A model generated the notes under the pieces. It did not search any database. It saw only the letters and a list, made by a program, of their open reading frames with translations, and was not told the origin of the DNA. This document shows, in pieces, positions 1 to 12,000 of a stretch of DNA of 64,000 nucleotides; position 1 is the first letter of the stretch; the number at the start of each line of letters is the position of its first letter. Made by a program: the position numbers and the translations under genes. The stretch is from the NCBI GenBank assembly GCA_012931725.1, contig CM022944.1, positions 108,801,366 to 108,865,365 of the forward strand, read 5' to 3'. Source of the stretch: Litsea cubeba (taxonomy: Eukaryota; Streptophyta; Magnoliopsida; Laurales; Lauraceae).

Positions 1-1018
1 AGCTCAGCTTGTTATGCACTCAAGTGTCAAGTCGTTACCTATATTAAACATTTTCTTTAGAATAAGTATTGGGATGAATTTCAAGTAATGGGTCAATATT
101 TACTTTACTCATTTTTTTTTTGAACAAAAGGTTTAGTAGGCCCCATGATTAGTGGCCCATAGCAGTGGAAGGCACATCTAACATACATGATACACTCTTT
201 GATGAAGATTGCCCTCGAATAACCCTCACAGTCAAAAAAGCAATTACACGAATGTCATTCCCTTGAGCAATTTCAAGAGGAAACCTACAAATCCAAAATT
301 CACAATTGGAATATAGTATAATCAAGAGCTGAATCAGACTTCATTTTCAGATAATGGAAACTACCCAAGCTCCTTATATTCAACTCTAAAACTTCTTGGC
401 AGTTTAAAGTTAAAATCATCAAAATCAGCAAAAAAAACAAGATTTCAAACTCTCAAGGGGAAAGAATCAAAGCACCATGACATCACTACATTCTCAATCT
501 CTCACTGGCATTGAATCAAACAGTTCATGTGAATACACAAATACCATTTACTCCAAAATGGTAAAGTTCTTGAAAAAAAAAGATTTTTTCTGTACCATGG
601 GAATTTGAAGAATTCTTTTCATAAGGAAATATATTTTTTGATTGGCCTATTTATTCATAAAAATTCCACCAGCCCATTTCACCAAATAGCATGCATACCT
701 TTAGAAATTTGGAAATTTCAAAGAGAACTCCTGAATGCAAAGCAAAGTATGACATTAAAGCCACTAACCCTCATGGTACTCATTCAATAAAAGAAAACCA
801 AGATCACGAAAATTAATCAGAAATCAACAAGGGTCCTATATCAAAACCCAAGTTTTTGCAAGAAAGAGAAACATTAAAAGCTTATGAGAAACCCATTTCT
901 TACACTAAAAGAACAGGAGGCATATTAGAATGGAAGAAACACAGAAGACCCAATTCCTAAAACAAACCCATCAAATGTCACAACATAAGAAATAAGGAAA
1001 GAAGTAGCTCCGAAGTCG
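1..1018. other. AT-rich stretch without recognisable gene
   Basis: No reading frame longer than about 60 codons and no protein similarity that I recognise. If the leader exon proposed at 1019-1250 on the minus strand is real, this stretch would be its first intron. Nothing else can be supported. Confidence 0.4.
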
Positions 1019-1250
1019 TACCTTGCTGATAGTATGATGGCAAAACAAATTTGAATTTGAGACGATGGGAGATGAGCATCCGTGAGAGGGAACATCATTA
1101 CTGACAGGCATTCATTAGATCGAGTGAGAAATAGATGAGATGTAGAGAGGCAGGGAAAGTTTCATGGGAGAGATTTACCTGAGAAATGTTTTTTTGGAGA
1201 AGTCGGCCCTGGGAAACTAGGAGAACTCACATATATATAATATATATCCT
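1019..1250 (-). promoter_or_regulatory. Possible minus-strand promoter and 5' leader exon
   Basis: Read on the minus strand, an alternating TA tract near 1228-1248 could serve as a TATA box. It is followed by a CT-rich leader and two good splice-donor contexts: CAG|GTAAAT near 1180 and AAG|GTACGA near 1023. This is the pattern of a plant 5'UTR exon of a gene whose coding part lies left of the window. There is no coding evidence in view, so this is inference from local signals only. Confidence 0.25.
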
Positions 1251-1590
1251 TTTTTTAATATTTTTTCAAATATAACTCTGAAATATTTCGCCGAAATTCT
1301 AAATCGATTGAAACATTTCTGTTCGAGGCCAAACCGACATGGGGTCCAAAACGAAATTCTCAACTTTGATTGGCGCTCAATCCTGTCTAGACTCTAGACT
1401 CCTTTTTATTTTTTCAATTCTTGATCCTCTTATGGCTGTCCTTAGATAAATTTCTAGCTCATTATTGTTATAAATTTATCATAATGTGGCCCATATCTAA
1501 AATCCAAACTGTTCAAAATAATTATCACCCGTCATATATGAAAATTCACTCCTACAGGTATTGGGTCTACCTACCATCAAATTGACCATG

Positions 1591-1647
1591 TCACATGATT
1601 ATAATTACTTTGTTTTTCTTTTTTCTTTGTAATTATGATCATGTGTT
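1591..1647. repeat. Imperfect hairpin, about 21-bp arms
   Basis: The left arm (cacatgattataattactttg) is mirrored by the complement on the right after a T-rich loop of about 14 bases, with one or two mismatches. It could be the remnant of a foldback MITE; no target-site duplication was resolved. Confidence 0.5.
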
Positions 1648-1937
1648 TTTTGTTGGCAATATGGCCGTTGGCCCAATTTTAATTGGAGTGAACATGGACA
1701 CAAAGAATTCATGAAAAAGTTTGTGGGGGTCCATTGGCCTCCTTGATACGAGACTTCAGGATCTAGCTGTCTATAAAAAACCAGCTCCATCATATGTTTG
1801 TTTTCTGATCATAGATCGTTACATGGACGGTCCAAATGGAAACTTTGCTTACTGTCCAATGGACCTGGTTTTGCGAGATTCAATTGACCTGATTTTTTTG
1901 TAGATGCACGGATTCAAAGTCTTCTTTTATTAGGGAA

Positions 1938-2040
1938 TCATCATCAATTCATCATCAAAGCCTTGTCCCAACTATGCTGGGGTCACCTACACGAATATGT
2001 TTCTCCATTCCGATCTATCTTGAGCCGTGATTAGGGCATC
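1938..2040 (-). mobile_element. 3' end fragment of an RTE-type LINE
   Basis: A TCATCA-rich stretch is followed by the tract around 'aaagccttgtcccaactatg', the reverse complement of the conserved 3' end of plant RTE LINEs (the 'CCCAAC..GTTGGG..AAGGC' tail). The same tail is seen at 8100-8170, 37310-37345 and 48690-48720 in this window. Only about 100 bp survive. Confidence 0.6.
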
Positions 2041-3038
2041 TAATTTTTTAAATTATATAATTAGTTACATTAAAATTCTTCTATGGAAATAATAATAAAT
2101 CATGCACTCATTTTCTATTGAGTTTATTATGTCGCAGACTCGCAGTATATTGACCAAGTAAGCTTCTTGTAGTAATTGCTTTTATTTATTTATTTATGCT
2201 GGAATTTATTCATTAATTTATTTTTAATTGTTCGAGTAGAGCATTGGTACATTCTTAAAAAATTTATCTCGGTTTAGGGAGTTGCTAATTTGGATAGAAG
2301 GAGAGTTGTGTCAGGGTCCCAGGGACCTTGGAAAGGAAGAAATTGCTGTCTGTATGTTTTTGATTTCTTGAGATGATGGATGAAATGCTTCAATGTAGAC
2401 ATCTCCATGGCTGGGCCACAAATTTTGTGGATCTCCTCTTAGGTGTTTTTGGAGGAATTACTTAAATGGAAATGCTTCTCGAGATTTGATGGGTTAGGGA
2501 TTGGATGGTTGGTTAGGTGGTGCAGTAGTGTTGCTATTAGGAATTTCTCTCAACTGTTTGGACCACCTCAAAGTTCTTTGGTGAATGAAGCAGAGATCAG
2601 GCCGTATGAGTGGCATTGTAGGGAGCTTGTTCATTTGTGGACTCTTGGTGCCAGTGTGTATTGTCGTAGATTAAATGGTGGCCATGACATGTGATTAGCC
2701 ATGGTGGGTAGTGGATATCATCAAAGAAGTATTTGAGCTTAGTGCATGATGGTCACTTCAGATGCATTCATGTATCAAGGGAAGCAAATTCTGTAGTGGA
2801 GTGACGCTCAAGTCACAACAGTTGGGACTTGGGAGTCACAGTCCAATTTTGTTAATGGATAAAGCTGTATACTAGTAAAATTATTATCCTAATAAAAGCA
2901 TCTATTTTTCTGATCTTCGTGATTATTTTTCTGGGTTTGACATAAATATATGCCATTATTTGCTCCCTTTCATTTATTATTACTAAATTGTATTGTTCTG
3001 TACCTTTTTGTCTAACTTTCTGTTTCACTTGACTGCAG
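2041..3038. other. Unassigned DNA upstream of the first visible eRF3 exon
   Basis: One 83-codon plus-strand reading frame (2443-2694) looks mildly protein-like but matches no family I know. The P-loop exon expected upstream of the eRF3 G-domain is not present here on either strand. The stretch is therefore either part of a long eRF3 intron or unrelated DNA. The last 30 bases form a normal pyrimidine-rich acceptor ending at 3038. Confidence 0.4.
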
Positions 3039-6000
3039 GGTCACAAAAGCTATGTCCCTAACATGATCAGCGGTGCATCTCAAGCTGACATTGGAGTTCT
3101 GGTATTGCTATGTTGGCAATAATGTTCCCTGCTAGTAATTTCTTTGATAGGTCATACCAATAAAAGAGAAATTCTCAGATAGGTTAATGGATACTGCTAT
3201 AACATACTCCTCTTGATATGTAGGTTATTTCAGCCCGGAAGGGTGAGTTTGAGACTGGGTATGAAAGGGGTGGACAGACCCGTGAACATGTGCAACTTGC
3301 AAAAACTTTAGGTGTTTCTAAGTTGCTTGTTGTTGTCAACAAGATGGATGATCCTACTGTGAAATGGTCTAAAGAAAGGTGCCTTTTTAATTTCCCTTGT
3401 TTGCTTTGTATTATTTTGTGTGAGAAGCAACTTTAATTTTTCTTTTAATTATTCATTTGCTATCCCCAGGTTTGATGAAATTGAATCGAAGATGACACCA
3501 TTCTTAAGATCATCTGGTTACAATGTAAAAAAAGGTACTGTTGGACCTATTCAAAATTTGTCCTACGATTTTTTTCCATTTGGTATCATTGTACCATTTA
3601 TCATTATGTAATTGCATTCTATAGATAATATTATTCAAAAAGGTTATAGATATGTCTTATACCATAATCATCTTCATCTTCATAATCATGATCATCTTTC
3701 CCATCAAATGTGGGGTCCGCATAATGAGTTATACTAATAAACTATATAACCAGCTAGGTCATCTTTTATCCTAACTTTGCAACTAAGATAAATGAAAGTG
3801 AGTTCCCCACTCTGAACCCCACCCACCCATCCATAAACACACACACTAATGAAAAGAAAAAAGAAAAAAAAGATATACGGCATTATGTATGTTCATTTGT
3901 TTATGTTCCAGCATGTGATTTTTTTTTATTTCAACTTTTAAAAAAAGATAACTGTTTATAAAAAGAAAGTCCAAAGTAAGTCTCCCATCATCAGTGGATC
4001 TATACTTTGCAAGAAATAACAAGTGGAGACAACTAGTTGAACTATTCTGACAATTCTATTTAATCATTAAACATTAACCTTCAATCAAACTGGGATGTAA
4101 TAGTTCCAGTAGGCGTCGAGGTTGTCTCACACACTCACTGTTCTGAAACAACTTTTCTGGGAATACCATCCACTGTTCTTTTTTATCATTACCTTGTCCA
4201 TTTATAGTAAGTAATTAGTCCATTTCTGGTTCTTCAATAATGCATAATTGGTTCTATGCTAAATGATTACCTCCCATAGTTTATTTTAACAGAAGATTTA
4301 AATAATTCCACTAACTATTCCTTAATTGCAACTTGCAGATGTTCAATTCTTCCAATATCTGGTCTAGTTGGTACTAACATGAAAACTAGAGTGGACAAGA
4401 GTTTGTGTGGATGGTGGAATGGTCCGTGTCTTTTTGAAGCACTTGATGCATTGGAAATTCCTCTACGTGATCCAAAAGGCCCATTTAGGTATAAAAGTCA
4501 GGTTCTTTCTCTATGCACTTTGTAGCTACCACTCCTTAATACATGTGCTGTTACCGAAAATCTGGAGTGCGCATATCATCGAGCGGTAGCACACACTTGT
4601 TTCTACAAATTTATCAATTCTATTTGTAATAGATTGAAAAAAAAAAAGGCTGATATAAACATTGAGGGAAATAGTCCCATCCCATGTTGGCGGACCCTGG
4701 GTTTTCATTTGAGGGGGACGAACCCAAACAGGTAGTTGGGTTTTGGGGGCAAACCCAAAGTTTACATGTGGTTTTTGGCGGGCGGACCTAGGATTTTTCA
4801 TATGGGTTTTAAAAGTGAACCCAGAGTTTCCAAGTGAGTTTTGGAAGTAGACCTAAGTCCGATGGGGGCGATTGCCCCTAAAACCATGTAGGTCCGCCCC
4901 TGCATGTGTATGTAGGCATGTTTGTGTAGACAAGGGATGTTCTAGTGTACCCGAATACACCTGGTCCTGTTTTCTTCATGGTTTAAAAAATCGGCCGAGT
5001 CGAGTCGACTGGGGCTCGGACTCGGCATGTACCGAGTCGGTTCCTTTGTGACTCGGCCAAGTTGCATGGGTGACTCGGCCCTCTGACCATTTTATTTGAA
5101 ATTGGGACCCGGCCCCACTAGGCTAAGTTCCAATTGACTTGGCCGAGTCGACTCGGACTTGGCTATGGCCGAGTCAGGTCCCGAGTCCCGATTTTTTAAA
5201 CCTTGGTTTTCTTTGATCCAAACTGAGCATCAAACTATCATCAATGAGATTATGCTTAGATTGTTATATTGACTGGAGTAATATTGCTGTCAGATTGAAA
5301 CAGTGCAGATGACACAAACTCGCATCCCGTGAGAGAGTGTGTGTGTGTGGGCCTAGTTCTTTAGGCATATTGATGCAGCCCGACCCAAGACTAGGACCGC
5401 AAAGCCCTGATGGACCTACCTGATGGGGTCCACATGATCTCTGAATTTGGCAGAGATCCCTATCTTTTAGTTGCTTAGTAGACTTGCTTTCTAATTTCTA
5501 TTTTATTAGGATTAGAGATTTCCTTATTAGTTATTTAGAAACAATGCTACTCTATATATCTAGAGAAGCCCCATTGTATTGTTATGCTTTTTCTCAATTA
5601 ATTAAAGTATCGTGAGTTTATTCACATGAGTTTCATGGCTGTGAGTGATGTTTTGTGTGGAATCCCTTCTTTGGAATCGATCAACCTCATCTGAGACGTT
5701 GATCTATTCGATCGAGGATCCGGGGCTGCGCCACATATCTTCTCTGAGAAAGAAGAAAAGAGGCGTACATATATTTATTTTTAACTTATATCATTTGCCA
5801 CACCATTATTGACTAAATAAAAGCCATTTGGCCAATTTTGTTTTCTATATGAGCTTATTCGGGGTAGAAATGTTGAAGAATCAGCGGATGAGTTGTGGTT
5901 AGGGGTAAAATGCCACTTGAACCTAGAGCTAGTTGGTTCTCCCCCGAAATGCGTTGAGGCGCAACAGTTGACTGGGCATCTAGGGGTAAAGTGCTGTTTC

Positions 6001-9000
6001 GGTGCGGGCCACGAGAGCGGTACCAAATCGAGGCAAGCTCTGAATACTAGATATGACCCCAAAATAACTGGGGTCAAGTTCGGACCATATACGAGCTTGT
6101 TCGGGGTAGAAATGTATATCTACAGAAAACAAGAGAAGGAACCATAGTACCAACTACTATATTGATATTTCATTAATTGAAACTATATATCAAGTAGATT
6201 ACCGTGGTAATGACCCAAACTAAATATGAATACTTAGTGAGAGTAAAATTCCAAGAGTTCCAATAAAATCTTCCAGTGTTTCATGATTGCATCCACAACC
6301 TTAAATCAATAATTTTTGGATGGGGTTGATTGACAACCTCCTTCAAGTAAGGCTCAACTTGGCGATTCTAGAATCAAGTCGAGATTGGGTAGAGTTGAGT
6401 TTGATTAAATATAGCCTTTTGAAATTGACCTGATACGCAACCTGGTCTGATTGAGTTGTGAGTTGTGATGTTAGATTCGAGTAGGTTCCTTCTACTGCCC
6501 ATAGTTTATAAGCCATTGTTTGAAGCATTGGCTTTGTAGACATGAGAAGATATTGGATTGATGGTCAATTTGATTTTCTTTCCAATGGCTGACCGTGAAC
6601 TAAGTTGGCCCTACAGATAAATTTTGTCAATTTGTTTTGAGTGGCTGGTTTAGGAAGAGGGTAGGTTGGAACTTCTAATTTAAGTCATGTAGGCTAGTTG
6701 GACTCAGGGCTGTGAATGAGATTGGCGCACAAGTTGAATAGCTTCTGTGTAAAATTTAGTTGAAGAGCTAGTTTAATAAGAGTACCAGCCTACTGGGCCT
6801 GTGTTTCTGATGTAAAACCTATTAGTCTACCTAATCCTACCCACTGTGCTCTTCCCAAACTGAATAAGAGGCCAACGTGGTCTGGTATAAAGCCCACTTG
6901 ACTCTATTGTCAATGGTTACGTTGGACATGACTGTTGAGACTGAACCATTATGATAGGTATTAAAGCTCACTTGACTTTAACTGAACTCTGTTCAAATAT
7001 TCTTCAGCGCCCTTTTGAAATTGAAATTTAATGCTTTGTATCAGCTAATTCTTTCCAAGGCGTTCGCAACTTTGTATAATTTTCAGCTATGAACTTGTCT
7101 CCCTTCCTATGATGCACATTCTCTTGCTTAATCTCATTACTGTGTGCATACTTTTTTTATCCAAATATAATAACTCATGATAAGTGCCCTAGACATCTTT
7201 GGCTATAGACATGACATACAAGTATACAACCCCTTGTGCACAGCCGATTGCTCAGATCAAGCATAAATTTCAGTTGATCTTATCAACATATTAAAACCTT
7301 CCATTTCCCACGTCTGAGATCATTTGGTGGTGATCGGTGGTATGTGTTTTTAATATTAGAATCTTAGTAATTGCATTCTCGTGTATTATACCTTTATTAT
7401 CGTCATTGTTATGCGATGCGATTCCTAACATGGATGCATGCCATTTTATCTGACTATCAAGGTACCACATCGACCAAGTCCAAACCTTAACCAAAAATCA
7501 CTTACAGGAAGTGCCCAGCAAACTGTGAAAGCAATACTTGTCTTCAACTCGAAATTAAGAAACAACCGCCACACTGATAGCTGTCCTCTACCATTATCAC
7601 ACAATTTCTGACTCTCCACAACTGAAACACCCAACCTTAAACAACTTTGAGCAGCAACTCCACATTTCCCTGTGAATTTTTGCCACATGAGATCCTAGGA
7701 TTAAATTGCAAAAATCTCTTACTGCACTGGCACCGATGAGTGATGAGGCTGACTTTCTTGACTTCCTCTTCAAATCTGACTTAATTGCAGGCCTTCAAAC
7801 TAGTTATGTCCTTGTGCACAGCTGTGGTAGACGGACTGTGTCTTTCTGCACAACCTGCTGCAAACAGCAACAGTCCTGCCTTGCACAGGAGTGCGCAGGA
7901 CTGTGCTGTGAATTCCTGGGAAAGGAAAAGCGGGAGAAAAGATGAAAAGGGAGAATAAGAAAGGGAGGAAGAAAGGAAGGTAAGAAAGCAGGTAAGGAAG
8001 GGGAGAAAGGAGGAAGAGGAGACTACTTGCACACTGATACCAAATTGTGGGCAGCAATTGAAAAGAGCACACTTAGCTGCCAATACATAGGCTTAGCCTT
8101 ATACCAAACCAAACCAAACCCAACCAAGCCTTTTCCCACTAGGTGGGGTCGGCTATACGGATTTGACGACGCCAATCAAATCTGTTTAGGGTCATGTCCT
8201 CCGTTAGATCCATATAGGCAATGTCATGTTTAATAGCTTCTTTCCAACTTCTCTTGGGTCTCCCTCTCCCTCTCCTACTCTTGGCAATCTCCATGCTTTC
8301 ACACACCTTTTAACAGGTGCCTCCGTTGGACGCCTTCTAACATGGCTGAACCATCTCAGTCGATTTTCTCTCATTTTATCTCCAATCGGTACTATTCCTA
8401 CTTTGCCCCTAATCTCCTCATTTCTAATCCCATCTCTCCTTGTGATCCCGCACATCCATCTTAGCATTCTCATCTCCGCAACTTTCATCTTCTTGACATG
8501 ATTATGCTTTACTGCCCAACACTCTGATCCATATAACAACGCTGGTAGTACCGCCACCTTATAATACTTTCCTTTAACCTTGAGGGGGACTTTCCGATCA
8601 CACAAGACTCCCGAAGCACTCCTCCATTTGGTCCACCCAGCTTGAATCCTGTGACTTACATCAGTATCAATCTCTCCATCCTGTTGCACCATAGATCCAA
8701 GGTACCTAAAGTTTTCTTTCTCTACAATCTTTTGTGTGCCCAAACTTACTTCTATGCTACCAGGTGTCCTACTTTTCTTTCTCTACATAGGCTTAGCCTC
8801 ATATATAGGGCTCACCCGGTGCACAAAGTGCTCCCCGGCTAAGCGGGGGTAGGGGGAGGGTGGGCGCATGTGTACGCAGCCTTACCCTTGCATTTTTGCA
8901 AAGAGGCTGTTTCCACGCCTCGAACCCGTGACCTCGAGGTCACCAAAGGAGCAACTCTACCGTTGCGCCAAGGCTCGCCCTCCTTAGCCTCATATATAAA

Positions 9001-12000
9001 TTTAATTAATTACAAGTTAGGGTAAGGGACCCAACAAAGAGAAAAGCTTACATATAACCCCAAAATAAAGAAAATCGTATTGATCCACTCCAATCTTGCC
9101 AATCAACCAAGTGCCCTACAGTTGATCCAGGAAAGCTTGGAATGAATGGTGCGATTACATAATAATATGTCTATGTATATAGGCCCATTTACAGTTTTCC
9201 TCTGCCGTGGACCGCTTTTCGACTTCTGCTGAGAGGGATTGTTTTAGATGGGAGTTGGTCATAAAAAACTTCCCATGGATTTGTGAGTTCGACTCTTATT
9301 AAGACCACGCATATTTCTTTGTTGGGAGAATTTTTGGAAGGAAGATGTTGTCCTGGGAGGGCTCTTTTATCTCTTGTGGTAATGAGGATTGCGAATTGGG
9401 CTATTTGTTTGGAAAATTTCTCCAACTCGAAGATCGATATCCTTCACCATTGAGAAGACTGTTTGGTGTTGTGCCTAGGAAAAAGGAGGATGCCTGTTAT
9501 CCATTTGGAGTTCTTAATGTGAATGCGCATTTTGAGGTAAACTGGGGCTGGCCGGTGCTGGTGGCATTCTTAGAAATCGTAGAGAAGTGTTGTTTATGTT
9601 TTATAAGTGTGTGGGAGTGGAGAATTCAAACGAGGAGCAAGTGTTGACAATTTTTGAAGCCCTTCAAATTTATTTGCATTCCCCCCCGCAGCTTATTTGC
9701 GGAAGGTGGTTCATCCAATGCCCTCTCCTAGATGAAGTTTAGAAGAGGTTCATGGAAGCCGCAATTCTATTTTAATTAGATCAAATATTTGTCTTCAGTC
9801 TGACAAGTGTCATTTTAACATGTTAGTAGGTTCACTGATTGCATGGCAGATGCGTTAGCTAACAAAATGGTTGATAAACTCTTTAGCTTTAGCCCCATTC
9901 TGTAGTTTTAGTCAAGGTTGGAAAACTTGGGACCCGGACTCAACTTGTCCGATGCAAAAAATTTGACTCGGATAGAGTCAACGCTGTGACTAGAGAGAGT
10001 CATGTTTTTGTTAAAAACAATTTGAAGATTATTTTAAAAATGGATTAAATACTTTTAAAATATAAATATACATTTATATACATACATTCATGATAATAAA
10101 TTCAAATCAATATATTTATTTATACAAGGAAAATATTATAATAAAAAAAAATAAATGAAAGAGATTGCATAATACATATTTGTTTAGTCCAAATATTGAA
10201 TGTAAAATATCAAATATAAGTTTCAAATTACATTCCAATCATCATTTTAAAATTGTTGACTCGCGAATACTTACTTAAAAATAAATATTAAGTGTTTTAA
10301 ATAAGATCTACCTATCAAGTGGTTAAAATGTAAATGACTTACCAAATTGAGGTGACTCGGCTGAGTCTCCCTTATATTTGACTCGGTCATTCGTCAAATC
10401 AAGATGACTTGGGAGAGTCAAGAGTCCGGGGAGTTTTCCAACCATGGTTTTAGCTTTGACATACTCTTTTTTTTTTTTTTTTTGCAGTGTTGTTTGGTTG
10501 TATTTTGTCATGTCAGTATTCAACTTCTGATCTTGTTGTGGGTTGGTGGACAACCATGCATAACTAGATATTAGAAAAAAATTGGTGTATTTTCCAAAAT
10601 GTAGTTTGATATCTGTTAAATTTTGATTGTGATCATTAGAATGGGAATCTCTTGTTGAAGCTTCATATTTGAGAAGATTGATTAATATTTCAGCTTCAGA
10701 ACTTCATAATGCAATTAACAATTTTTGCTCCCGGAGTGGGGTAGCTCAGTTGGCCTAGAACTACAGTTTGCTCCCGGAGGTTGAGTGTTTGAAACCACGC
10801 TACCACACTAGGGCCACATGGGATTTACCTGGTTCCCCTGGGCCCATAGGGATTAGAACGGCCCAAAGGGGTGGGACACCCTCCTTTACCCCCCCCCCCC
10901 CCCCCCCCACAACAACCCACCACACCACCAAAAAAAAAAAAAAAAAAAAAAAGGGTACCCTGCTATCGCTTAGCTGGTTTGGGACATAGTGTTTATGTGT
11001 GTGTGGGTGCTTTAAGTTCTGAGTCCCTTGCAAAGCAAAGAAAGGGCTGGTTAGATTGTTTATGAATTTGGCCTACTTTTGTTATGTTCATTTGATCTGT
11101 TTTCCATAACCCTTTTGACGACAACCAGGATGCCTATAATTGATAAATTCAAGGACATGGGAACAGTTGTTATGGGCAAAATTGAGTCTGGTAGTGTCCG
11201 TGAAGGCGACAGTTTGTTGATCATGCCAAATAAGGTATTATTTCTTTCAAAAGGCATGGTTGAGTTCATTCTTTTTCATGGCTCTTTTCCTGTGTAGCTT
11301 AATTTGGCTGGCTTGTTTATGTTGATCTACAGGCTCATGTGAAAGTGATATCCATATATTGTGATGAGAGCAAAGTTAGATGTGCTGGCCCTGGTGAAAA
11401 TGTTCGAGTTAAATTGTCAGGGATTGAAGATGAGGATATTTTGGCGGGTTTTGTCCTTTCAAGTATCGGTAGGTTTTTGTTCATTTGTAATAAGGCTACT
11501 TGGTTGATTTGATATTCATTACAAAAATAAAAAGTTGGATGTATGATAGTTTACTATAAATTTTTAAATGTTTAATAGCTGTGCTGTACGAAAACCAGCA
11601 GGTCCAGTGGGTGGTGAACAATCAACAATTAACCAAAGAATCTATGCTTTTGGACTGATAAAATATTTATGCTAGGTATGGAAATGGGTTGGGTTTAAGG
11701 ATGAAAATAGTGGTAGCTGCGGGCATAGCGGCCTGCCGCCAAAACGCTACGTAGCGTAGTGTTGTGATTTGAAAAAATTGTCAAAAAAATATGAAAAAAT
11801 TGTAGAAAATCTAGAATATTGAAAAATGAGAGAAAATGTATTATTTTTGCAAAAGTAACTAAGATAAGGGGGCGTAGCGGTCTTCTCATTGTATGAGGTC
11901 CTATATCGCTATATAAATAGAAAATAATAGTAGTAATCATTTTTTTTTTCACATGTGTTCATGTTGCTTAGTTAAGCTAACTTAGAAACTAATGGAAAGC

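Noticed and set aside
2443..2694. 83-codon plus-strand frame as an upstream eRF3 exon
   Set aside because: No P-loop or switch I motif, and no family resemblance; it cannot be the missing G-domain exon.
8204..8743. 179-codon open frame that could be taken for a host gene
   Set aside because: It is the C-terminal part of an RTE LINE, flanked by a target-site duplication.
10733..10800. tRNA gene candidates at SINE heads (also 8910-8982 and 20995-21065)
   Set aside because: A and B boxes are present but the arms do not pair into a cloverleaf, and SINE bodies and tails follow.
10768..11065. Overlapping frames on both strands at the poly-C/poly-A tract
   Set aside because: Translations of homopolymers (runs of P, K, G and F) inside a SINE; not genes.
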